This document shows, piece after piece, positions 23,620-28,652 of a stretch of 28,652 nucleotides of DNA. A program made the position numbers and the translations under genes. The DNA comes from an uncultured Gemella sp. (GTDB lineage Bacteria; Bacillota; Bacilli; Staphylococcales; Gemellaceae), in contig NZ_CAAFUZ010000008.1 of assembly GCF_900766305.1 (NCBI RefSeq), positions 1 through 28,652 on the forward strand. Reading direction: 5' to 3'. The notes beneath the pieces were generated by a model. That model was not told the DNA's origin. It did no database searches and worked only from the letters and a program-made list of their open reading frames with translations. Each line of letters starts with the position of its first letter. Within the stretch, counting starts at the first letter, position 1.

Positions 23620-24095
23620 CTTCCCCTCCTAGTGTTTCTGTTAAGATACTCATTTGCAATCAATCCTCGAACAAGATTTTCTTGAGAAAATTCTAATTTT
23701 TTAGTATTGTTTTTAGCATTACTAGGCTGGTCAAAATTTCTTTGCATCGAAAACTTATTACGACCTTTATTGTAATTTTCATTATAATACTGTTGATATT
23801 TGTTCATAGTAGAGTTATCAACTTGTTGTTCATATATATCTTCTTTATAAACTTGTTGATCAGATAAAGAACTTTGTCTATTTCTAAATTCATTAGAATC
23901 CCTATTGGCAGCTTCTTTGATTCTTTTCATCTCTTCAACTGCCTTCAGCGCTTGAGCTCGAGCATTGTCTAGCTCCATTTGTTTTGAATTATCTAAATTT
24001 TTTCTGTATCTTTTACTGTCAGAAGCAAAAACCATTGCAAAAATAGCAAAAATTATGATAAATGTTATTGGTGCTGCGAAAATTAAAAATGACAT
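23616..24095 (-). CDS. Small membrane-anchored protein with conserved tail, paralogue A (159 aa)
   Basis: Residues 3-24 form one membrane helix (FLIFAAPITFIIIFAIFAMV). A coiled-coil-like helix follows (KQMELDNARAQALKAVEEMK), then a long Asn/Gln/Tyr-rich disordered linker and a C-terminal helix LEFSQENLVRGLIANEYL with a basic end. The same layout and tail appear in the next gene. It lies 23 bp after floA with AAGGAGG before ATG 24095, so it is expressed with the flotillin-like protein. Function unknown; a membrane scaffold or FloA-linked adaptor is a guess. Confidence 0.7.
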   Translation of the reverse strand: MSFLIFAAPITFIIIFAIFAMVFASDSKRYRKNLDNSKQMELDNARAQALKAVEEMKRIKEAANRDSNEFRNRQSSLSDQQVYKEDIYEQQVDNSTMNKYQQYYNENYNKGRNKFSMQRNFDQPSNAKNNTKKLEFSQENLVRGLIANEYLNRNTRRGR

Positions 24096-24118
24096 TTCAC
24101 ATCCTCCTTTTTATCTAA

Positions 24119-25108
24119 TTATTTACCTGCTCCTGTTTCAGGTTGTGACATACGTTTAATTGAATCTCTCATACCTGTATCAGCTTCTAAATTCTTATAA
24201 TTCATATAATCCATAATACCTAAATTTCCTTGTTGGAAAGCTTTCGCCATAGCTAATGGTAATTCTGCTTCAGCTTCTACAACTTTTGCACGCATTTCTT
24301 GGATTCTAGCTTTCATCTCTTGTTCAGCTGCAACCGCCATGGCACGACGTTGTTCAGCTTTTGCTTGAGCGATATTTTTATCTGCGATAGCTTGCTCTGT
24401 TTGTAAGTTGGCACCAATGTTTTGACCGATATCAACATCTAGAATATCAATCGATAAGATTTCAAATGCAGTACCTGCATCTAATCCCTTATCTAAAATT
24501 GTTTTAGAAATTCTATCTGGATTTTCTAGAACAACTGTGTGTGATTCAGAAGAACCGATTGTAGAAACAATACCTTCACCTACACGGGCAATAACAGTTT
24601 CTTCTCCAGCTCCCCCTACAAGTCGTTCAATGTTTGCACGAACGGTAATTCTTGCTTTTGCTTTTACTTCAATACCGTTAATTGCAACCCCTGCAATATA
24701 TGGTGTTTCAATAACTTTTGGGTTAACACTCATTTGAACTGCTTGAAGTACATCACGTCCTGCTAAGTCAATAGCAGCACAACGTTCAAATGTTAGACTT
24801 ACTATGTTAGCTCTGTGAGCTGCGATAAGAGCATTAATTACTCTATCGACATTACCCCCTGCTAAATAGTGACTTTCCAATTGATTAATAGTAACAGCTA
24901 AACCAGCTTTGTGTGCTTTAATCATCGGATTAATTACTCTACTTGGAATAACACGTCTTAGTCGCATACCAACAAGTGTAAAGATACTTACCTTAACTCC
25001 AGCGGCAATGGCACTAATCCAAAGACCAAGTGGGAAGAAAGTAAAGAATATCGATAGCACAATCAATACAACTACCACGATAATACCCGAGAATATTAAT
25101 TCTGGCAT
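24119..25108 (-). CDS. floA: Flotillin-like protein FloA
   Basis: A 329-aa scaffold protein of functional membrane microdomains. The N-terminal hydrophobic hairpin (about 5-50) inserts in the membrane without full crossing. An SPFH/PHB-like domain follows ([34 protein letters not shown]). A long Ala/Glu-rich coiled coil (about 235-300; [20 protein letters not shown]) drives oligomerisation. Its partner nfeD lies 21 bp upstream in the same operon, as in Bacillus and Staphylococcus. AAGGAGGTAG precedes ATG 25108. Length is normal. Confidence 0.96.
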   Translation of the reverse strand: MPELIFSGIIVVVVLIVLSIFFTFFPLGLWISAIAAGVKVSIFTLVGMRLRRVIPSRVINPMIKAHKAGLAVTINQLESHYLAGGNVDRVINALIAAHRANIVSLTFERCAAIDLAGRDVLQAVQMSVNPKVIETPYIAGVAINGIEVKAKARITVRANIERLVGGAGEETVIARVGEGIVSTIGSSESHTVVLENPDRISKTILDKGLDAGTAFEILSIDILDVDIGQNIGANLQTEQAIADKNIAQAKAEQRRAMAVAAEQEMKARIQEMRAKVVEAEAELPLAMAKAFQQGNLGIMDYMNYKNLEADTGMRDSIKRMSQPETGAGK

Positions 25109-25129
25109 AATACTACCTCCTTATTATAT

Positions 25130-25753
25130 TTATATTTTTTTAACTACTATACGCATTCCTTCAACACGTATAATCTCTATTTCATTACCCTTTTCTATAA
25201 AATCTCCATCAGTTACTACATCCAACTTTTCATTTCCTAAAACAGCAACTCCTGCTGGACGTAAATCTGTATATGCTTGAAGTTTTTTTCCTATTAATTC
25301 TAATCTACTTTCACTCGCCACATATCCATCCTCTGTTGAAATAGAATCGTTAAGAACAAGTCTATTTAATAACATTAACCTTTTATGGAAAACATTTCTA
25401 TTAACATAAAATTGAATAGCTGCAAGTATTAAAGAAACAACTAAAATAAATGCAATATGATATGTTGACTTATTAATGTAGATTATTGCATAAATCACGG
25501 TAATGATCCCTACTGTTCCAACTATTCCACCAGGAACAAACATCTCTAGTCCTATTAGAGATAGACCTCCAATAAATAACAATAGAACAAAAATACTTAT
25601 ACCTGTAGAATATGAATGTAGAGCTATATATGTCGCTAAACTAAGTACTGACAAAATTCCCAAAAAATTAATTTTTTTTGAAAACAATTGTTGACAAAAA
25701 GTTAAGGACATCGCAATTAAAAGAATCCAATCGAGAGACATCATTAAATTCAT
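25130..25753 (-). CDS. nfeD: NfeD-type membrane protein
   Basis: A 207-aa protein with an N-terminal membrane region of about four or five helices (about 8-25, 30-46, 52-76 with FVPGGIVG, 78-93, 98-113) and a C-terminal OB-fold (about 140-207; LIGKKLQAYTDLRPAGVAVL, then DVVTDGDFIEKGNEIEII). It is the short form without the ClpP-like serine protease domain. NfeD proteins act with flotillins; the neighbouring floA fits. GAGGTGA, formed at the end of the hydrolase gene, precedes ATG 25753. Confidence 0.9.
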   Translation of the reverse strand: MNLMMSLDWILLIAMSLTFCQQLFSKKINFLGILSVLSLATYIALHSYSTGISIFVLLLFIGGLSLIGLEMFVPGGIVGTVGIITVIYAIIYINKSTYHIAFILVVSLILAAIQFYVNRNVFHKRLMLLNRLVLNDSISTEDGYVASESRLELIGKKLQAYTDLRPAGVAVLGNEKLDVVTDGDFIEKGNEIEIIRVEGMRIVVKKI

Positions 25754-25759
25754 ATGTAA

Positions 25760-26479
25760 TCACCTCATTTTTGCATATTCTTTTTCTAGATAGTCTAATA
25801 ATTCTTCCCTTGTGAAAATATTCCCATGACCGGGAACAGCATGTTCAAAGTCAAGAATCGATATTCTATCTATATAATCACGAAGCTTTTGTTTGTTATA
25901 TGCCATCGGTTTCGTATAATAATTTTTAGCGTGACTATCACCTAAAAACAAGACTTTCTCCTCTGGAATATAAATTAAAAATGCATCATTAGAATGCGAG
26001 TTATCATTGTATATACAATTAATTTTAACTCCTCCAAGATTTAAATTAAAATCAGCCATTTTAGGCATATCTGGAATTCTAATTTTTATCTCATGATTTT
26101 CATATACTCTCTTTATAACATCCGCACTGTATTTTATCTCCGTTCCATCCTTGACTCTTTGATACAGACTCTCATCATCCCATTCTAGTTGAGATAATTC
26201 GATTAAAGAATCTCTAGCTCTATCAGTAGCGATTACTGGAATATCTAAATACGCCGCTCCAAAACTATGATCCCAGTGATGATGTGTTAATATCACATAA
26301 CTCGGCATCGGTAAATCATTTTCTTTTAATTCTTTTAGAAATGTTTCTACTTGTGCAGGTCCATTTCCTGAATCTAACATTACTGAGAAGTATTCACCTC
26401 TTACATAACCAAGCGTTGGCTCTAAATACATATATCGTTGTTTTGTATAATAAAATCTATCTGAAAATTTAATTAGCAT
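25760..26479 (-). CDS. Metallo-beta-lactamase-fold hydrolase
   Basis: A 239-aa metal-dependent hydrolase. The signature THHHWDHSFG (65-74) gives three His and an Asp of the dinuclear site. Further ligands are in NSHSNDAFLIY and VLFLGDSHAK, and a C-terminal PGHGN carries another His. No signal peptide is seen, so it is cytosolic. The substrate is unknown: thioesters, lactones and phosphodiesters are all possible in this fold, and resistance to beta-lactams is not implied. It is first gene of the nfeD-floA operon. AAAGGAAG is the probable SD. Confidence 0.85.
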   Translation of the reverse strand: MLIKFSDRFYYTKQRYMYLEPTLGYVRGEYFSVMLDSGNGPAQVETFLKELKENDLPMPSYVILTHHHWDHSFGAAYLDIPVIATDRARDSLIELSQLEWDDESLYQRVKDGTEIKYSADVIKRVYENHEIKIRIPDMPKMADFNLNLGGVKINCIYNDNSHSNDAFLIYIPEEKVLFLGDSHAKNYYTKPMAYNKQKLRDYIDRISILDFEHAVPGHGNIFTREELLDYLEKEYAKMR

Positions 26480-26508
26480 CCTTTTTACTTCCTTTTGATT
26501 ATAGATAT

Positions 26509-26517
26509 ATTATATCA
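26509..26517 (-). promoter_or_regulatory. Extended -10 promoter of the hydrolase-nfeD-floA operon
   Basis: TGA-TATAAT on the minus strand, about 30 bp before ATG 26479. No good -35 is present. A TATAACGAA motif occurs twice in direct repeat just upstream (about 26537-26556). Confidence 0.6.
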
Positions 26518-26642
26518 TACATCCTCTAAATTTGAAATATAACGAATTATAACGAAAGTATAAACGTTGTATTTATCAACATACCAGAGTGTATTTAGTT
26601 CATTTCGAAATATAACAGAAGTATCCAGGAAAATAATAAATT

Positions 26643-26852
26643 TTAACAAGTATTTAGATACTTTTCCCCTAAATTTCCCCCACAAAAAAAACTTATTTTG
26701 GGGCTTAATCTTTCATTTCTTAAACAGTCAAGAGCGAACCTTTCTCCATCTAACACTGCTTTGTATTTACTAATGTAAAATTGATATAATCTTTCTCGAT
26801 CATCTTCAAAATCTGCTTGAAATACTAATTTTTCGTATTCATCTTCTTCCAT
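26643..26852 (-). CDS. Short hypothetical protein, possibly a gene remnant (69 aa)
   Basis: The first ~50 residues (EEDEYEKLVFQADFEDDRER, then LYQFYISKYKAVLDGERFAL) look like real acidic helical protein, but the last ~17 (FFCGGNLGEKYLNTC) come from hairpin-rich AT/GC-block DNA and look like run-on. This suggests a frameshifted or truncated gene. AGGA lies only 4 bp before ATG 26852. No family was recognised. It stands alone between the floA operon and the HTH modules. Confidence 0.4.
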   Translation of the reverse strand: MEEDEYEKLVFQADFEDDRERLYQFYISKYKAVLDGERFALDCLRNERLSPKISFFCGGNLGEKYLNTC

Positions 26853-26926
26853 ATATCCTAGAAACGCTTTTTATTCATCAACTAAATGACAACAAGCACA
26901 ATCGTTTTAATTTTCTTCTATCCAGT

Positions 26927-26968
26927 ATCTTACTGTTGAACTTTCTTATAACACTAATCCATTAATAA
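26927..26968. repeat. 42-bp direct repeat, copy 1 (3' side of HTH module A)
   Basis: Identical to 27321-27362 (394 bp away). Homology continues at lower identity into the two HTH genes, showing that the modules arose by tandem duplication. Confidence 0.8.
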
Positions 26969-26974
26969 CAACCT

Positions 26975-27172
26975 TCATTTATAATTTTTTAATTCCTTCA
27001 AATATCTAATTAATTTCTTTGCTACTTGTAATGTCATATTCTCTATTTTTCTTATGCCATTTCTGTAATCAGAAAGTAGTGAATAAGTAGCTCCAAAATC
27101 TTTAGCTATTTTAAAACTACTAATTTCACTATTTAAAAGTTCTTCTATTTCTTTAATTAGTTTATCCTCCAT
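26975..27172 (-). CDS. Small HTH regulator, module A (65 aa)
   Basis: A compact helix-turn-helix protein: IKEIEELLNSEISSFKIAKD (first helices), FGATYSLLSDYRNGIRKIEN (turn and recognition helix) and MTLQVAKKLIRYLKEL (last helix). This is the minimal XRE-like form seen in many Firmicute mobile elements. ATG 27172 has only a weak SD (AGAAGG, 9 bp upstream). Its promoter region overlaps the divergent promoter of a plus-strand small RNA (27192-27220). It probably regulates that RNA or its own expression; this is inference from layout. Confidence 0.65.
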   Translation of the reverse strand: MEDKLIKEIEELLNSEISSFKIAKDFGATYSLLSDYRNGIRKIENMTLQVAKKLIRYLKELKNYK

Positions 27173-27191
27173 ATACTAACCTTCTTTTTTA

Positions 27192-27220
27192 TTGAATTTA
27201 AACCATTTTTTTGTTATTAT
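27192..27220 (+). promoter_or_regulatory. Promoter of small RNA A
   Basis: Plus-strand TTGAAT (27192-27197), 17-bp spacer, TATTAT (27215-27220). It starts 20 bp from the HTH-A start codon and points away from it. Confidence 0.7.
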
Positions 27221-27226
27221 TATCTT

Positions 27227-27320
27227 AGTAGCGAGGTGAAGTGGCTTAGGACTTCACCTTGATTACCGTTCGTTTTTTTAGAAGTTCTAGTCTTTGATTA
27301 GAGCTTCTATTTTTTCTTTT
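27227..27320 (+). ncRNA. Putative small RNA A (~90 nt)
   Basis: Begins about 7 bp after a near-consensus promoter. Contains a perfect 9-bp hairpin, AGGTGAAGT/ACTTCACCT (27234-27259), a single-stranded middle, and a terminator hairpin AGAAGTTCTA/TAGAGCTTCT (27280-27308, one G-T-type position) followed by ATTTTTTCTTTT. There is no ATG in it. It is convergent with HTH gene B and divergent from HTH gene A. A regulatory or antitoxin-type RNA is the likeliest role. Confidence 0.6.
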
Positions 27321-27362
27321 ATCTTACTGTTGAACTTTCTTATAACACTAATCCATTAATAA
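27321..27362. repeat. 42-bp direct repeat, copy 2 (3' side of HTH module B)
   Basis: Identical to 26927-26968. It begins exactly where the U-tract of small RNA A ends, so the duplicated unit is HTH gene plus divergent small RNA. Confidence 0.8.
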
Positions 27363-27404
27363 TAACCATCATTTGTCATTTTTTAATTTCTTCGAATATC
27401 TAAT

Positions 27405-27566
27405 TTATTTCTTTGCCACTTTAAAACTCATATTTTCTAACTCATACATACCACTGCGGTAATTTTGAATAACACTAAGTGGCAATCCTGCGTCTTTTGA
27501 AATTCTATAATCTGTTAAATCACTATTAAATAATTCTTCTATTTGCTTAATTACTTGATCTATCAT
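27405..27566 (-). CDS. Small HTH regulator, module B, truncated (53 aa)
   Basis: Homologous to the module A protein: IKQIEELFNSDLTDYRISKD, AGLPLSVIQNYRSGMYELEN, MSFKVAKK, then a TAA where module A has TTA (Leu). Beyond the stop the frame continues with recognisable homology (IRYSKKLKNDK) to a TGA at 27369-27371, so a single-base change has removed the last 12 residues, most of the final helix. AGGAGG lies 8 bp before ATG 27566 and overlaps the stop of a 19-aa hydrophobic frame. It may still fold or be on its way to a pseudogene. Confidence 0.6.
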   Translation of the reverse strand: MIDQVIKQIEELFNSDLTDYRISKDAGLPLSVIQNYRSGMYELENMSFKVAKK

Positions 27567-27577
27567 TGTAAAACCTC

Positions 27578-27637
27578 CTATATAAGTTTTAAGATAATAG
27601 AAATTATCATGGCAAATATTACTAGTACTATTATCAT
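27578..27637 (-). CDS. Possible 19-aa hydrophobic peptide ahead of HTH gene B
   Basis: ATG 27637 to TAG 27578 encodes MIIVLVIFAMIISIILKLI, a single membrane-spanning helix. Its stop lies inside the TATAGGAGG of the next gene, an arrangement typical of translational coupling. No good SD precedes it; a minus-strand TTGTAT-17-TACAAA promoter would start the RNA almost at the ATG (leaderless). It resembles type I toxin or leader peptides in size and composition. Chance in AT-rich DNA cannot be excluded. Confidence 0.4.
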   Translation of the reverse strand: MIIVLVIFAMIISIILKLI

Positions 27638-27640
27638 AGT

Positions 27641-27669
27641 TTGTATTTTTTCTATTTTTATGATACAAT
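27641..27669 (+). promoter_or_regulatory. Promoter of small RNA B
   Basis: Plus-strand TTGTAT (27641-27646), 17-bp spacer, TACAAT (27664-27669). The segment is nearly symmetric, so the minus strand also reads TTGTAT-17-TACAAA; it may be a bidirectional promoter serving HTH module B. Confidence 0.65.
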
Positions 27670-27675
27670 GTGAGT

Positions 27676-27830
27676 AAACATTTAGGTACTAGGAGCTTTT
27701 ATAAGCTCCGTTACCTAATGGTCTATTTGCAGACTTTTACAAAGATTTCAAGAATTGTGTTTACTATTTCGAGGATAGCTAACACTGTTGCTAGAACCAA
27801 TATCTTGTCTTTGTAAGAGTCTGTTTTTTA
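27676..27830 (+). ncRNA. Putative small RNA B (~155 nt)
   Basis: Starts after a good promoter. The 5' hairpin joins CATTTAGGTA to TACCTAATG around a perfect GGAGCTT/AAGCTCC stem. A 16-bp stem (15 matches) joins CAGACTTTTACAAAGA (27731-27746) to TCTTTGTAAGAGTCTG and is followed by TTTTTTATTT, closing a ~60-nt domain as terminator. A 32-codon ATG frame (27718-27816) runs through it without SD. A 5' helix plus long-range terminator stem recalls type I toxin-antitoxin RNAs of the Fst/par type, but the peptide does not match Fst. Confidence 0.55.
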
Positions 27831-28027
27831 TTTCTTCTGTTACTCACTACATCCGCTACTTTACATCATCAATTGCGCCTTCTGAAAGGTGCAAAGTCAA
27901 GTGATATTTAAAAACTTTTTAAATAAATGAATGAAAAATAATCCCCTACTTATTAAGTAAGGGCTACATACAAAAATTGTAAAGTGTATTATTATATTTA
28001 AACATTTATGTACTTAGCTTTTCCTAA
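27831..28027. other. Non-coding gap with two small hairpins before ssrA
   Basis: Holds TTGCGCCTT/AAGGTGCAA (about 27872-27893, one mismatch) and a tight hairpin, CCCCTACTTA/TAAGTAAGGG (about 27942-27962, one mismatch). Neither has a strong U-tract. No gene recognised. Confidence 0.5.
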
Positions 28028-28070
28028 TAAAAAAAGAAAGAAAGCAATACCAAAAAGGTTTACTTTCTTT
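28028..28070 (-). terminator. tmRNA terminator
   Basis: Minus-strand stem AAAGAAAG/CTTTCTTT with inner ACC/GGT, followed by CTTTTTTT, 11 bp after the mature tmRNA end. Confidence 0.8.
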
Positions 28071-28080
28071 AAATTCTATA

Positions 28081-28434
28081 TGGAGATGGCGGGATTTGAA
28101 CCCACGTCCAAAAATGCCTCCCCTTAGCTTCTACATGTTTAGTTTACCTATTAAATTTAATTCTCCACTTAAGCCGATAAACAGGCAATGAAAAACGAGT
28201 TTGATTAATCTCTTATTTTTTTCTACAAACGGAAGAAAAAAATCGTAGACTGCTAAGAATGAACCGATTAGCTTTGTCACAGTCAAACAAAGTAATCAGC
28301 CTTTAGCTTATTAAGCTGCTAAAGCGTAATTTGTTTTTTCGCCAGTTATATTTAACTGATGTGTTGTTAAAGGAGACAACCCTCCTACATGCCACCAAGA
28401 AGACTAGCATCCCTGTCGAATCCTAAACATCCCC
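28081..28434 (-). ncRNA. ssrA: tmRNA
   Basis: A 354-nt transfer-messenger RNA that frees stalled ribosomes and tags the nascent chain for proteolysis. The tRNA-like ends GGGGATG and CATCTCC pair (one G-T), the T-arm contains GGTTCAAATCC, and the discriminator is A with no encoded CCA. The start GGGGATGTTTAGGATTCGAC is the classic tmRNA 5' signature. The tag frame at 28311-28343 encodes GEKTNYALAA then TAA, so the full tag would be A-GEKTNYALAA with the usual YALAA degradation end. Pseudoknot arms fill the rest. Confidence 0.96.
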
Positions 28435-28450
28435 TAATTGTGATTATTAT

Positions 28451-28479
28451 ATTCTATCATAAATTTCAAAATATGTAAA
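28451..28479 (-). promoter_or_regulatory. ssrA promoter
   Basis: Minus-strand TTTACA (28474-28479), 17-bp spacer, TAGAAT (28451-28456), about 17 bp before the tmRNA 5' end. Confidence 0.75.
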
Positions 28480-28543
28480 ATTTTATAATCTCTAGTGTAT
28501 TCTATGATTTAAATTAAACTCTTAACATCATTAATCATTATTA

Positions 28544-28552
28544 TGATATAAT
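28544..28552 (+). promoter_or_regulatory. Possible plus-strand extended -10
   Basis: TGA-TATAAT with a start expected near 28559, only ~10 bp before a strong hairpin ending in T. It could drive a very short RNA or an attenuated transcript of a gene beyond the window. TTGACA also occurs at 28562-28567 but has no partner -10. Confidence 0.35.
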
Positions 28553-28567
28553 AATCAGATTGTTGAC

Positions 28568-28614
28568 AAAACGACCAAAATATCAATGAACATATTGATG
28601 TTTTGGTCGTTTTT
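28568..28614. terminator. Very strong hairpin, probable bidirectional terminator
   Basis: Twenty base pairs: AAAACGACCAAAA with TTTTGGTCGTTTT, one T-G pair, then ATCAAT/ATTGAT around a GAACAT loop. T-runs end both strands. It separates ssrA from whatever lies to the right; bases 28615-28652 show no gene. Confidence 0.65.
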
Positions 28615-28652
28615 CAAAAAAAATAAGCCTTATGACTAAAGCATCAGTAGTA

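Noticed and set aside
25760..26479. Beta-lactamase or resistance gene
   Set aside because: Only the metallo-beta-lactamase fold is shared; there is no signal peptide, and the position in a floA operon argues for a housekeeping hydrolase.

Overview
The window looks like a chromosomal segment of a low-GC Gram-positive coccus, most likely Gemella (G. haemolysans-like). The case rests on a YSIRK-signal, LPxTG-bearing M26 IgA1 protease with G5 and GLUG-type repeats (IgA1 protease activity is known from G. haemolysans), Bacillales-type floA/nfeD, cshB-nfo-fur-truB-ribF-rpsO order, AT-rich composition and strong GGAGG ribosome binding sites. The genus assignment is inference; everything else is annotated from sequence.

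Layout. (1) 1-458: tRNA-Arg(TCT) with promoter and terminator, then the original rpsO terminator. (2) 459-9252: an 8.77-kb integrated element bounded by a perfect 27-bp direct repeat that is the 3' end of rpsO. It has a tyrosine integrase at the right end, a divergent repressor/Cro pair with three matching 22-bp operators, an AlpA/Xis-like HTH protein, a primase-helicase, an iteron/AT-rich putative origin just downstream of it, and a RinA/ArpU/DUF1492-like activator as last gene. There are no capsid, tail, lysis or terminase-large genes. This is the plan of a phage-inducible chromosomal island (PICI), a phage satellite. Its left ~900 bp are non-coding but full of repeats. (3) 9233-14187: housekeeping block on the minus strand, cshB-nfo-Fur-truB-ribF as one overlapping operon, then rpsO with its own promoter and structured leader. 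(4) 14514-20237: the IgA1 protease gene. (5) 20722-26479: probable operon MBL hydrolase-nfeD-floA-two related small membrane proteins-a polytopic membrane protein-pdp-deoC. (6) 26643-27838: small accessory region with two diverged tandem modules, each a small HTH protein with a divergently transcribed small RNA. (7) 28028-28479: tmRNA (ssrA). (8) A strong hairpin closes the window.

How the parts work together. In the island, the repressor (no RecA-cleavable peptidase domain) would hold the leftward operon off; derepression would give Cro, a 36-aa membrane peptide, Xis, primase and finally the late activator. The integrase is expressed separately on the plus strand. The island carries its own terminator beside attR, so rpsO keeps a terminator after integration. 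The island is also strongly enriched in GAAGCGG, the Chi sequence reported for Staphylococcus aureus: 11 copies against one in the 19.4 kb to its right. I regard that enrichment, the small RNA/peptide unit inside the island, and the tandem HTH-small RNA modules beside ssrA as the most interesting signals.
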